From Streptomyces monashensis (GTDB taxonomy: Bacteria; Actinomycetota; Actinomycetes; Streptomycetales; Streptomycetaceae), in the NCBI RefSeq assembly GCF_001866665.1, contig NZ_MLYO01000036.1, forward strand, positions 124,001 to 188,000: DNA of 64,000 nucleotides, given 5' to 3'. The notes beneath the pieces were generated by a model. The model ran no database searches, was not told the DNA's origin, and was given only the letters and a program-made list of their open reading frames with translations. Made by a program: the position numbers and the translations under genes. Positions 7,948-16,252 of this stretch are shown in pieces; the first letter of the stretch is position 1, and every line of letters begins with the position of its first letter.

Positions 7948-9050
7948 CCCTCAAGCTCCTTCTTGACTTCACGGACCGCGTCGAGGAACGCGTCGTTCTC
8001 CTCCGGGGTGCCGGCGGAGACCCGCAGCCACCCCGGTACGCCGTTGTCCCGGACCAGGACGCCCCGGTCGAGGATCTTCTGCCAGGCCTCGTGGGAGTCC
8101 GTGAACCGGCCGAACTGCACGAAGTTGGCGTCGGACTCGATGACGTCGTAGCCGGTCGCGCGCAGCTCGGCGACCAGCCGGTCGCGCTCCGCCTTCAGCT
8201 GCTCGACGTACTTCAGCAGGGTGTCGGTGTGCTCCAGGGCGGCCAGGGCGGTCGCCTGGGTGACGGCCGACAGGTGGTACGGCAGCCGGACGAGCTGTAC
8301 GGCGTCCACGACCGCCGGGTCGGCGGCCAGGTAGCCGAGGCGCAGGCCCGCGGCGCCGAACGCCTTCGACATCGTGCGGGAGACGACGAGGTGCGGGCGG
8401 CCTTCGAGGAGGGGCAGCAGCGAGTCGCCGTGGCTGAACTCGACGTACGCCTCGTCCACGACCACCATCGACGGCTTGGCCGCCTGGGCCGCCTCGTACA
8501 GCGCGAGGACGGTGTCGGGCGCGACCGCGTTGCCCGTGGGGTTGTTGGGGGTGGTGATGAAGACGACGTCGGGCTTGTGCTCGGCGATCGCCCGCTCGGC
8601 GGCGGCGAGGTCGATCGTGAAGTCCTCGTTACGGGGACCCGGGATCCAGCCGGTGCCGGTGCCGCGCGCGATGAGCGCGTGCATCGAGTACGACGGCTCG
8701 AAGCCGATCGCCGTACGGCCCGGTCCGCCGAAGGTCTGCAGCAGCTGCTGGATGACCTCGTTGGAGCCGTTGGCCGCCCAGACGTGCTCGACGCCGATCG
8801 GGTACTTGCCCGTGTTCGTCAGGTACTTGGCCAGCTCGGTGCGCAGCTGGACCGCGTCCCGGTCGGGGTAGCGGTTCAGGTCGCGGGCGGCCTCGCGCAC
8901 CCGCTCCGCGATCCGCTCGACGAGCGGTTCGGGCAGCGGGTAGGGGTTCTCGTTGGTGTTCAGCCGTACGGGGACGTCCAACTGGGGCGCGCCGTAAGGG
9001 GACTTGCCGCGCAGCTCGTCCCGGACGGGGAGATCGTCGATCCTGGTCAC
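7944..9050 (-). CDS. hisC: Histidinol-phosphate aminotransferase
   Basis: A fold-type I PLP enzyme that transaminates imidazole acetol phosphate to histidinol phosphate. The 368-residue protein shows RLNTNENPYPLPEP at the N-terminus, the substrate loop ITTPNNPTGN, VVDEAYVEF with the PLP-contacting Asp and Tyr, and SRTMSKAFGAAGLRLGY containing the Schiff-base lysine (SKAF). The GTG at 9050 overlaps the hisD stop (GTGA), and its own stop overlaps hisB (ATGA), so hisD-hisC-hisB are translationally coupled. Confidence 0.97.
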   Translation of the reverse strand: MTRIDDLPVRDELRGKSPYGAPQLDVPVRLNTNENPYPLPEPLVERIAERVREAARDLNRYPDRDAVQLRTELAKYLTNTGKYPIGVEHVWAANGSNEVIQQLLQTFGGPGRTAIGFEPSYSMHALIARGTGTGWIPGPRNEDFTIDLAAAERAIAEHKPDVVFITTPNNPTGNAVAPDTVLALYEAAQAAKPSMVVVDEAYVEFSHGDSLLPLLEGRPHLVVSRTMSKAFGAAGLRLGYLAADPAVVDAVQLVRLPYHLSAVTQATALAALEHTDTLLKYVEQLKAERDRLVAELRATGYDVIESDANFVQFGRFTDSHEAWQKILDRGVLVRDNGVPGWLRVSAGTPEENDAFLDAVREVKKELEG

Positions 9051-10372
9051 TTGCTCGTCGGTACCTTCCAGCCGAACCTCGCCTTGACCGCCGCGCCGTG
9101 CGCCGGCAGGTCCTCCGCCTCCGCCAGCGTCACCACGTGATGGGCGACCTCGGCGAGCGCGTCCTTCGTGTAGTCCACGATGTGGATGCCGCGCAGGAAG
9201 GACTGGACGGACAGGCCCGAGGAGTGACAGGCGCAGCCGCCGGTGGGCAGGACGTGGTTGGACCCGGCCGCGTAGTCGCCGAGGGAGACGGGGGCCCAGG
9301 GGCCGATGAAGATCGCGCCCGCGTTCTTCACCCGGTCGGCCACCGCGGCGGCGTCGGCGGTCTGGATCTCCAGGTGCTCGGCGCCGTACGCGTCGACCAC
9401 GCGCAGGCCCTCGTCCAGGCCGTCCACGAGGACGATCGCGGACTGCCGGCCCCTGAGGGCGGGCACGATCCGGTCCTCGATGTGCTTGGTGGCCTCGACC
9501 TGCGGCCCCAGCTCCTTCTCCACCGCGTCCGCCAGCTCGACGGAGTCGGTGACGAGCACCGCGGCGGCCAGCGGGTCGTGCTCGGCCTGGCTGATCAGGT
9601 CCGCGGCGACGTGCACCGGGTCGGCGCTGTCGTCGGCGAGGACCGCGATCTCGGTCGGGCCGGCCTCGGCGTCGATGCCGATCCTGCCGGTGAAGAAGCG
9701 CTTGGCGGCGGCGACCCAGATGTTGCCGGGGCCGGTGACCATGTTGGCGGCGGCGCAGGACTCGGTGCCGTACGCGAACATCGCGACGGCGGTGGCGCCG
9801 CCCGCGGCGTAGACCTCGTCCACGCCGAGCAGGGCGCAGGCCGCGAGGATCGTCGGGTGCGGCAGGCCCCCGAACTCGGCCTGCGGCGGAGAGGCGAGCG
9901 CGATGGACCCGACGCCGGCCTCCTGGGCCGGTACGGCGTTCATGATCACGGAGGAGGGGTAGACGGACCGGCCGCCCGGCGCGTACAGCCCCACGCGCTC
10001 GACCGGCACCCACTTCTCGGTCACCGAGCCGCCCGGCACCACCTGGGTGGTGTGCGTGCCGCGGCGCTGCGCGCGGTGGACCAGGCGGGCGCGGCGGATG
10101 GACTCCTCCAGCGCGGCGCGCACGGCCGGGTCGAGGGCCTCGAGGGCATCGGTGAGGGCCTCGGCCGGCACCCGGACGGATTCCAGCCGTACTCCGTCGA
10201 ACTTCTCGGCGAAGTCGATCAGCGCCGCGTCGCCACGATGATGCACGGCCTCGCAGATCGGACGCACCTTCTCCAGGGCGGCCGAAACGTCGAAGTCGGC
10301 TCGGGGCAGCAGGTCGCGCAGGGCGGGGCCCTCGGGAAGGGCGTCGCCGCGCAGATCGATTCGGGAGATCAC
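9047..10372 (-). CDS. hisD: Histidinol dehydrogenase
   Basis: The zinc- and NAD-dependent enzyme oxidises histidinol to histidine in two steps, the last of the pathway. The 441-residue product starts MISRIDLRGDALPEG from the GTG at 10372. Visible signatures are VPGGSVTEKWVPVERVGLYAPGG, VTGPGNIWVAAAK, AGPTEIAVLADDSADP, LISQAEHDP with a catalytic His, and the C-terminal SNHVLPTGG. This is the first gene of the long his transcript, so the promoter should lie in the 171-nt divergent gap upstream, where an inverted repeat (10414-10430) is visible. Confidence 0.97.
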   Translation of the reverse strand: MISRIDLRGDALPEGPALRDLLPRADFDVSAALEKVRPICEAVHHRGDAALIDFAEKFDGVRLESVRVPAEALTDALEALDPAVRAALEESIRRARLVHRAQRRGTHTTQVVPGGSVTEKWVPVERVGLYAPGGRSVYPSSVIMNAVPAQEAGVGSIALASPPQAEFGGLPHPTILAACALLGVDEVYAAGGATAVAMFAYGTESCAAANMVTGPGNIWVAAAKRFFTGRIGIDAEAGPTEIAVLADDSADPVHVAADLISQAEHDPLAAAVLVTDSVELADAVEKELGPQVEATKHIEDRIVPALRGRQSAIVLVDGLDEGLRVVDAYGAEHLEIQTADAAAVADRVKNAGAIFIGPWAPVSLGDYAAGSNHVLPTGGCACHSSGLSVQSFLRGIHIVDYTKDALAEVAHHVVTLAEAEDLPAHGAAVKARFGWKVPTSK

Positions 10373-10413
10373 GGACTCAATTCTCTCAGACCGGGGTCGA
10401 GCACCGTGCGCGC

Positions 10414-10430
10414 GTATCAATGGCTGATAC
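10414..10430. promoter_or_regulatory. Inverted repeat in the divergent hisD / 10544 promoter gap
   Basis: GTATCA (10414-10419), spacer ATGGC, TGATAC (10425-10430): perfect 6-bp arms with a 5-nt spacer. It lies 42 nt upstream of the hisD start and about 114 nt upstream of the divergent gene at 10544. The size and position suit a dimeric repressor. No known his regulator is identified, and no convincing -35/-10 pair was found around it. Confidence 0.35.
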
Positions 10431-10543
10431 AGAACGTGGCCAGATTCGGAAGATCCCCTTCACCTCCAGTGTTCCAGCAGTCACTCAGCGGGCATGAACG
10501 GCTGTACGAAATGTCGTGCGCGAGGAAGAGAGAAGGAACGGCG

Positions 10544-12121
10544 GTGACCGAGGGGGCCGGCTTCGTCGCCGGGGACGTGCCGGACGAGCTGACGGCGGCC
10601 GAGGCGGGCATGTGGCAGGCCTTCCGCAACGGCAGCGTGTACGACCTGAACAGCGGCGACGCCGTCGTGGACGATCCGCACGGCGGGCATCCCTGGGGAC
10701 CCGAGCGGACCGTGCGGGCCCGGATCGTGTGCTGGCTGCTGCTGGACGGACCGCCCGCGCTCGCGGGCCGGGTGTCCGCGCTGAAGCTGGCCGGCGTGCG
10801 GATCACCGGCACGATGGAGCTGGCGGGCGGCCAGGTCACCCCGTACGTCGAGCTGCGCGGCTGCCGCTTCGACGACGAGGTACGGCTGCCGGAGGCCCGG
10901 TTCACGACCCTGCGCCTGGTCGACTGCGCGGTGCCGCGCCTGGAGGCGGCCCGGGTGCACACCGAGGGCGATCTGCATCTGCCGCGCTGCCGCTTCCGGA
11001 ACGGGATCCGGCTGACCGACGCGCACATCGGCACCGACCTGCTGCTCAACGAGGCGATCGTGTACCGCGACCGCAGCGGCCGGTCGATCGCGGCGGACGG
11101 CATGACCGTGGGCCAGGACCTCCAGGCGGAGCTGCTGGAGTCGCACGGCGAACTGAGCCTGCGCAGCGCCAAGGTCGGCGTGTCGCTCAGCCTGCGGGGC
11201 GCGAAACTCGCCAATCCCTACGCCCGGCTCGCCCTGAACGCACCGCAGCTGACCGTCGAGCGCACCCTGTACCTGACCCCGGCCGGCGTCGGCGGCGCGC
11301 AGCTGAGCGGTACGACTCCCGCGCGCGGGACGCGGATCCAGCGCTTCGAGTGCCGGGGCGGGCTGCGGCTGGACGACGGGCGGTTCGGGGACGCCGTCGA
11401 CCTGGAGCGGGCCCGGTTCACCCTCACCGACGACCAGGAGCTGTCCCTGCGCCGGGTGCACACGCCCGAGCTGCGCTTCCTCGGCGACCGGCCGCAGCGC
11501 GGCAAGGTCCTGCTGTCCGGGGCGCGGATCGTCAACCTGGTGGACCGCGCGGGCGCCTGGCCGGAGGCCGGGAACCTGCACATGGGCGGCTTCACGTACG
11601 AGAACCTCGTGCCGCAGGGCCCCTTCCCGCTGACCCGGCGCCTGGACTGGATAGCGGCGGCCACGGCGGAGTACGCCCCGGAGCCGTACGAGCGGCTGGC
11701 GGCGGTGCTGCGCGCGGCCGGCGAGGACGAGGACGCGCGCGAGGTGCTGCTCGCCAAGCAGCGCCGGCGCCGCGAGACGCTGCCGCTGGCCGCGAAGTTC
11801 CTGGGGTACGTCCAGGACTGGACGGTCGCCTACGGCTACCGGCCGGGCCGGGCCGCGGTGTGGATGGCGGTGCTGTGGGCGGCGGGCACGCTGGCCTTCG
11901 CCCACGCGGACCATCCCCCGGCGAACCACGAGGAACACCCCTACTGGAGCCCGGCGCTGTTCACGCTGGACCTGCTGCTGCCGGTGATCGACCTGGGCCA
12001 GGTCGGCGAGTGGCAGCTGCACGGCGGCTGGGAGTGGCTGGAGTCCGCGATGATCCTGCTCGGCTGGATACTCGCGACGACGGTGGCGGCGGGGGCGACG
12101 CGGCTGCTGCGGCGGGGCTGA
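10544..12121 (+). CDS. Beta-helix-like repeat protein with C-terminal membrane segments
   Basis: A 525-residue protein of unknown function. Residues about 75-340 are made of short repeated beta-strand units such as LRGCRFDDEVRLPEARF, LRLVDCAVPRLEAARV, EGDLHLPRCRFRNGIRL and LSLRSAKVGVSLSLRGAKL. They resemble degenerate pentapeptide or right-handed beta-helix repeats. Two hydrophobic segments near the C-terminus (AVWMAVLWAAGTLAFA and MILLGWILATTVAAGA) suggest membrane attachment with the helix in the cytoplasm. The GTG at 10544 has a good AGAAGGA ribosome site 6 nt upstream; an ATG at 10511 is the alternative. It is divergent from the his operon. Confidence 0.8.
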   Translation: MTEGAGFVAGDVPDELTAAEAGMWQAFRNGSVYDLNSGDAVVDDPHGGHPWGPERTVRARIVCWLLLDGPPALAGRVSALKLAGVRITGTMELAGGQVTPYVELRGCRFDDEVRLPEARFTTLRLVDCAVPRLEAARVHTEGDLHLPRCRFRNGIRLTDAHIGTDLLLNEAIVYRDRSGRSIAADGMTVGQDLQAELLESHGELSLRSAKVGVSLSLRGAKLANPYARLALNAPQLTVERTLYLTPAGVGGAQLSGTTPARGTRIQRFECRGGLRLDDGRFGDAVDLERARFTLTDDQELSLRRVHTPELRFLGDRPQRGKVLLSGARIVNLVDRAGAWPEAGNLHMGGFTYENLVPQGPFPLTRRLDWIAAATAEYAPEPYERLAAVLRAAGEDEDAREVLLAKQRRRRETLPLAAKFLGYVQDWTVAYGYRPGRAAVWMAVLWAAGTLAFAHADHPPANHEEHPYWSPALFTLDLLLPVIDLGQVGEWQLHGGWEWLESAMILLGWILATTVAAGATRLLRRG

Positions 12122-12254
12122 GGGGGCCCGGGAGGGCTCGGGCCACAGCAGATACCCAGACGAAGTCGCACCTTTACCGCTCTTTGACCTCGCGCCGTAC
12201 AACTTTCCTGGACTTGCCGAACTCTCTGGCGCGCCCCCGACCTGCGGACTTTCA

Positions 12255-13307
12255 ATGGTCGACACCATGGCTCCGCTGCCCTCGTTCATCCGCTGCGCCC
12301 TGATGAACAAACGCTCCGCGCGCCCGGCCCGCCGGCCCGAGACCGGGGACGAGGCCGTACTCGACGCGCCCGACGACCGGCTCTCCCCCGCGCTGGTCGC
12401 GGCCGGCCGGGGCGAGTACGCCGTGGCGGCCGCCCTGCTGACCGCCACCCGTTCCGCGGCCGCCTGGGAGAACCACGACCGGTACGTCCGGCACCTGGCC
12501 GCCTTCGCCCGCTCGCGCCCCGAGTGGTTCGACGCCTGGCACACGGCCGTCCCGCAGGACCCCGGCGTACTGCTGGTCGGGACGCAGCTCGCGGTGGACC
12601 GCGTCTGGTCCTCACCGGCCCGCGCCGAGCTGCTGCGCGAGGTGAGCCCGCTGATCACCGCCGCCGCCCGGGCCGACGACCGCGATCCGGTGCCCTGGCG
12701 GATCGCGCTGGACCACGCACGCGGCTCCGGGGCCGGGCACCGCTACGTCGAGGAGCTGTGGGAGGCGGCCGTGCGGCGGGCCCCGCACCACCACGGCTGC
12801 CATGTGGCCGCCCTGCGCTATCTGGGCACGTCCTGGCACGGCGCGCACCGCGAGTGCCTCGACTTCGCCGACCGGGCCGCGCAGGACGCGCCCGCCGACT
12901 CGCTGGTCCAGGCCCTGCCGGCCCGCGCGGCCCTCGGCTACCTGACCGACGGCTGCGGCCCCGAGGTGCCGCGCGCCCGGCTGGACGCGGCGGCCGACCG
13001 GGCCCTCGCCCTGTCGGAGCGCCTCCCCGCGGCCGACCCCTGGCCGGCCGGGATCCGCAACGAGCTCCTGTACGTCCTGCTGCGCCTGGAGCGCTGGGCG
13101 GACGCCCGCACCCAGCTGGCCCTCGTCGGCCCCTACGCCACGTCGTTCCCCTGGGACCGGTTCTCCGACGACCCGCTGGGCCACTTCCTGCGGCTGCGCG
13201 AGCACCTGCTGACACCCGGTCCGCGGCCCCTGCCCGCGGGGCCGGCGCCCTGGTCCCCGGTCCCGCTCGGCGGGCACGGCGGACACGTTCGCGCCGGTGA
13301 CCACTAG
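12255..13307 (+). CDS. Hypothetical protein, TPR-like alpha-helical
   Basis: A 350-residue protein that I do not recognise by name. It is predominantly alpha-helical, with repeated Ala/Leu/Arg-rich helix pairs such as GEYAVAAALLTATRSAAAWENHDRY, PVPWRIALDHARG and ELLYVLLRLERWADARTQL that look like degenerate TPR units. The C-terminus (from about residue 318) is Pro/Gly-rich. No signal peptide or membrane segment is seen. The start is uncertain: ATG at 12255, 12267 or 12303, none with a clear ribosome site. It ends 11 nt before the LON-domain gene, so the two may share a transcript. Confidence 0.7.
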   Translation: MVDTMAPLPSFIRCALMNKRSARPARRPETGDEAVLDAPDDRLSPALVAAGRGEYAVAAALLTATRSAAAWENHDRYVRHLAAFARSRPEWFDAWHTAVPQDPGVLLVGTQLAVDRVWSSPARAELLREVSPLITAAARADDRDPVPWRIALDHARGSGAGHRYVEELWEAAVRRAPHHHGCHVAALRYLGTSWHGAHRECLDFADRAAQDAPADSLVQALPARAALGYLTDGCGPEVPRARLDAAADRALALSERLPAADPWPAGIRNELLYVLLRLERWADARTQLALVGPYATSFPWDRFSDDPLGHFLRLREHLLTPGPRPLPAGPAPWSPVPLGGHGGHVRAGDH

Positions 13308-13318
13308 GCTGGGGCGCC

Positions 13319-14059
13319 GTGACCACCGTCCGTCTCCCGCTCTTCCCGCTGAACACCGTGCTGTTCCCGGGACTCGTGCTGCCGCTCAACGTCTTCGAGG
13401 AGCGCTATCGCGCGATGATGCGCGAGTTGCTCAAGACGCCCGAGGACGAGCCGCGCCGGTTCGCCGTCGTGGCGATCCGCGACGGCTACGAGGTGGCGCC
13501 GAGCGCCCCCGGCATGCCGGACCCCACCGCACAGCCGGAGCGCGGGCCGTCCGCGGGCTTCGGCCCGGACCCGCTCAAGGCCCTCCACACGATGGCCTGT
13601 GTGGCGGACGCGGCGACGATCCGGGAGCGGGCCGACGGCACGTTCGAGGTCCTCGCGACGGGCACGACGCGCGTGCGTCTGCTCTCGATCGACGCGTCGG
13701 GCCCGTTCCTGACGGCGGAGTGCGAGGAACTGCCGGAGGAGCCGGGCGACGAGGCCGGCGCGCTGGCCGAGGGCGTCCTGCGCTCCTTCCGCCAGTACCA
13801 GAAGCGGCTGGCCGGCGCCCGTGAGCGCTCGCTGTCCTCGGGCACGGAGCTGCCGGACGACCCGGGCGTGGTGTCGTACCTGGTGGCGGCCGCGATGGTC
13901 CACGACACCCCGACGAAGCAACGGCTGCTGCAGGCCCCGGACACCGCCTCGCGCCTGCGCGACGAGCTGAAACTGCTGCGCGCCGAGACGGCGATCATCC
14001 GTAACCTGCCCTCGCTGCCCGCGTTCGAGCTGACCCGGGCGCCGACGAGCCTGAACTGA
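13319..14059 (+). CDS. LON peptidase substrate-binding domain protein
   Basis: A 246-residue protein with the LON N-terminal substrate-binding domain alone, without the AAA+ or protease parts. It starts MTTVRLPLFPLNTVLFPGLVLPLNVFEERYRAMM, the hallmark of the domain. Further blocks are GTTRVRLLSI, and a C-terminal helical part ending LPSLPAFELTRAPTSLN. In bacteria such solo proteins are presumed adaptors or folding factors, but no function is proven from sequence. The GTG at 13319 is 11 nt after the previous gene, and ybaK follows 9 nt downstream, so this is probably one operon. Confidence 0.9.
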   Translation: MTTVRLPLFPLNTVLFPGLVLPLNVFEERYRAMMRELLKTPEDEPRRFAVVAIRDGYEVAPSAPGMPDPTAQPERGPSAGFGPDPLKALHTMACVADAATIRERADGTFEVLATGTTRVRLLSIDASGPFLTAECEELPEEPGDEAGALAEGVLRSFRQYQKRLAGARERSLSSGTELPDDPGVVSYLVAAAMVHDTPTKQRLLQAPDTASRLRDELKLLRAETAIIRNLPSLPAFELTRAPTSLN

Positions 14060-14068
14060 GGAAGCCGG

Positions 14069-14569
14069 ATGGCGAAGAAGCAGAGGAAGCAGCAGTCCGC
14101 GGGAACGCCCGCGACGGTCGCGCTGACATCGGCCGGCGTGGACTTCACGGTCCACGCCTACGACCACGACCCGGCCCACCCCTCCTACGGCGAGGAGGCG
14201 GCCGAGGCTATGGGCGTCTCACCCGACCGCGTCTTCAAGACCCTGGTCGCGGACGTCGACGGCGCCCTGACGGTGGCCGTGGTCCCGGTCTCCGGCTCCC
14301 TGGACCTCAAGGCCCTGGCGGCGGCGGTCGGCGGCAAGCGTGCGGCCATGGCCGACCCGGCCCTGGCGGAACGCACGACGGGCTACGTCCGCGGCGGCAT
14401 CTCCCCACTGGGCCAGCGCAAACGGCTCAGGACGGTCCTGGACGACTCGGCCGAGGCGCACACCACCATCTGCGTCTCGGCGGGCCGCAGGGGCCTGGAG
14501 GTGGAGCTGGCACCGGCGGATCTGGCGAAGCTGACGGACGCGGTCCTGGCACCGGTCGGACGGGGCTGA
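14069..14569 (+). CDS. ybaK: YbaK/EbsC-type Cys-tRNA(Pro) deacylase
   Basis: A 166-residue trans-editing enzyme of the YbaK family, which hydrolyses mischarged Cys-tRNA(Pro). It shows SYGEEAAEAMGVSPDRVFKTLVAD, with the catalytic-site lysine in FKTL, and the YVRGGISPLGQRKRLRTVLD block with the conserved GG.SPLG motif. The N-terminus MAKKQRKQQSAGTPATVAL carries a short basic extension. It follows the LON-domain gene by 9 nt and faces the convergent gene at 14609, with 39 nt between and no obvious long hairpin there. Confidence 0.93.
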   Translation: MAKKQRKQQSAGTPATVALTSAGVDFTVHAYDHDPAHPSYGEEAAEAMGVSPDRVFKTLVADVDGALTVAVVPVSGSLDLKALAAAVGGKRAAMADPALAERTTGYVRGGISPLGQRKRLRTVLDDSAEAHTTICVSAGRRGLEVELAPADLAKLTDAVLAPVGRG

Positions 14570-14608
14570 CGAGCAGCGCTGCCGGCCGAGCGGGGAGGAA
14601 GGGGCCGA

Positions 14609-15283
14609 CTACGCCGCCGGCGGCGCCCCGTACGCGTCCTCGGTCCTCGGTCCCGGCGGGTACGGGAGCTCCGGATCCCGGGGGCCGAAGGCCGCCGTCA
14701 GAGCGAGGTGTACGACCAGTGCGGCCAGCGGCCAGGCCAGCAGCGCGCCCTTCGCGCCCAGCTTCAGCGGCGCCGGGAAGGTGACTCCCTTCCCCACCTG
14801 CTGCGCGTGCGCGATCACGTCGGACGTGGGCCCGAGCCACACCCCGAGCCGCCACGCCAGCAGTGACGCGAGCAGCGCGCCGACGCCCAGTCCCACCACG
14901 GCCGGTACGCCCCCGCGCCGCCGCCACAGGAACGCGGCGAGCCCGCTGACCAGCCCGAAGCCCAGCGCCAGCAGGGTGAACGTGCCGTCCACCCCGATCG
15001 CCTGCTCGCCCTCGCTGTCCTTGAGGTAGACCACCCAGCTCTTGTCCACCTCGTCGCCGACCAGCGGCACGTGCGGCGCCAGCCACCACCACAGCAGCCC
15101 CAGCAGCACCCCGCCCAGCGCCACGGCCACCGTGACAACGGCGGCCTCCCGCAACTCGGTCTTCATTCCGGGCCCGTCCTCTTCGTACCTGCCCGCACCC
15201 GGCGCCCCGGCAGGCGGAACCTGCCAGGCATGGTGCGCGGAGTCGTCGTGCGGCGGCGGTGGCGGAGTCAGCGGTGCGGTCAC
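14609..15283 (-). CDS. Membrane protein resembling DUF2567
   Basis: A 224-residue membrane protein with a Pro-rich cytoplasmic N-terminus (TAPLTPPPPPHDDSAHH). It has four hydrophobic segments: AAVVTVAVALGGVLLGLLWWW, FTLLALGFGLVSGLAAFLW, VVGLGVGALLASLLAWRLG and ALLAWPLAALVVHLALTAAF. A periplasmic loop follows helix 1 (LVGDEVDKSWVVYLKDSEGEQ). The topology resembles what I recall as DUF2567; no function is known. The GTG at 15283 is preferred because it follows the permease stop by 34 nt; an upstream in-frame start exists. It is probably cotranscribed with the ABC exporter upstream. Confidence 0.8.
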   Translation of the reverse strand: MTAPLTPPPPPHDDSAHHAWQVPPAGAPGAGRYEEDGPGMKTELREAAVVTVAVALGGVLLGLLWWWLAPHVPLVGDEVDKSWVVYLKDSEGEQAIGVDGTFTLLALGFGLVSGLAAFLWRRRGGVPAVVGLGVGALLASLLAWRLGVWLGPTSDVIAHAQQVGKGVTFPAPLKLGAKGALLAWPLAALVVHLALTAAFGPRDPELPYPPGPRTEDAYGAPPAA

Positions 15284-15317
15284 CCTGACATCGTGCCAGG
15301 TCGCGCTGTGCGCCGCG

Positions 15318-16139
15318 TCACCGGACGGCGGCCCGGCGGTACGCCCAGGTCGCCACGGCCAGGGAGACCACCCCGACACCGGCGCACACCCCCAGGTCGG
15401 CGAGGACGACGGCCCAGTCCGGACGCCCGTCGAAGGTGCGGGCGTACGCCTCGACGCCGTACGTCGACGGCAGCAGATCGCGTGCCAGCCGGATGATCTC
15501 CGGCATCCGGTCGGCCGGCAGCACGCCGAGCAGCAGCGCCGCGGACATGCCCAGCTGACCGAGCAGTGTGGCCAGTTCGGGCCGCGGCGCGAGCAGCCCG
15601 CAGGCGGCGCCGAGCCCGGACAGCGCGGCCCCGGCGAGCGGGATCACGAGGAGCAGGATCCACAGGTTGGACAGCGGCAGCCCGAACAACGCGCACCCGA
15701 AGACGGCGGTCACCAGGGTCCCCGGCACCGTGAAGGAGGCGTAGGCGGCGGCCGCGCCGAGCACCACCGCGGCCGGCGGCACCGGCAGCGTGGCGTAGTG
15801 GTCGAGGCCGCCGCTGGCCCGCAGCTGCCCGAAGTACTGGGAGAGCAGGTTCAGCGCGACGTACGCGACGACCAGCACCGCCGACCCGGCCACCACGGAC
15901 TGGGCCTCGGTCCCGCTGTCGACGACACCGCGCATCATCACCGCGATGCCGACGGACTGGAAGGTCGCCACGAACAGCAGCGGGATCCGCGCCACCCGGG
16001 CCCGGGACAGCTGCGCCCGGTAGACGGCCGCCAGCGACGGCCACAGCCGCGCGGGCGGGCCGAGTCCGTCCGTGTCCCGTGCCGTCTCGGGCACGGCCGG
16101 GACACCGCCCGGCAGAACCTGGGCGGGTACGACACTCAC
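15318..16139 (-). CDS. ABC-2 type transporter permease
   Basis: A 273-residue integral membrane subunit with six hydrophobic segments, for example IPLLFVATFQSVGIAVMM, VLVVAYVALNLLSQYF, LWILLLVIPLAGAALSGLGAAC and VCAGVGVVSLAVATWAY. It pairs with the ATPase encoded just upstream, so together they form a drug/lipid-exporter-type ABC system. The GTG at 16139 has an AGGAG site 9 nt upstream; a longer form from a GTG at 16184 is possible. Between ATPase and permease lies a 38-codon ORF that overlaps both by 4 nt. Substrate unknown. Confidence 0.9.
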   Translation of the reverse strand: MSVVPAQVLPGGVPAVPETARDTDGLGPPARLWPSLAAVYRAQLSRARVARIPLLFVATFQSVGIAVMMRGVVDSGTEAQSVVAGSAVLVVAYVALNLLSQYFGQLRASGGLDHYATLPVPPAAVVLGAAAAYASFTVPGTLVTAVFGCALFGLPLSNLWILLLVIPLAGAALSGLGAACGLLAPRPELATLLGQLGMSAALLLGVLPADRMPEIIRLARDLLPSTYGVEAYARTFDGRPDWAVVLADLGVCAGVGVVSLAVATWAYRRAAVR

Positions 16140-16252
16140 GTCGAGCTGCTCCTCTTCCCTGCGGCCGTCCCGTACACCCCGCACGACTCGTCCCCCGCGT
16201 ACGACGCGTACGCCTCTACGACCGATACGCGATCCGCGGCCCGTGCGCTCAT
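16136..16252 (-). CDS. Possible 38-residue bridging mini-ORF between ABC ATPase and permease
   Basis: An ORF from ATG 16252 to TGA 16136 (38 residues, MSARAADRVSVVEAYASYAG...). Its ATG overlaps the ATPase stop in an ATGA arrangement, and its stop overlaps the permease GTG as GTGA. Translating it would keep ribosomes moving from ATPase to permease. The peptide has no recognisable domain or membrane segment and may be functionless in itself. It could equally be chance in a 109-nt gap. Confidence 0.35.
   Translation of the reverse strand: MSARAADRVSVVEAYASYAGDESCGVYGTAAGKRSSST

Noticed and set aside
9098..12121. A 1007-codon plus-strand ORF spanning antisense hisD and the gene at 10544
   Set aside because: The first part is the complement of hisD. 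Only the part from GTG 10544, with its AGAAGGA site, is real.
12170..12254. TTGACC at about 12186 as a promoter of the gene at 12255
   Set aside because: No acceptable -10 hexamer lies at 16-19 nt.
14573..14582. Palindrome GCAGCGCTGC between ybaK and the convergent gene
   Set aside because: A 10-bp palindrome with no loop cannot form a proper terminator hairpin, and it is common in GC-rich DNA.
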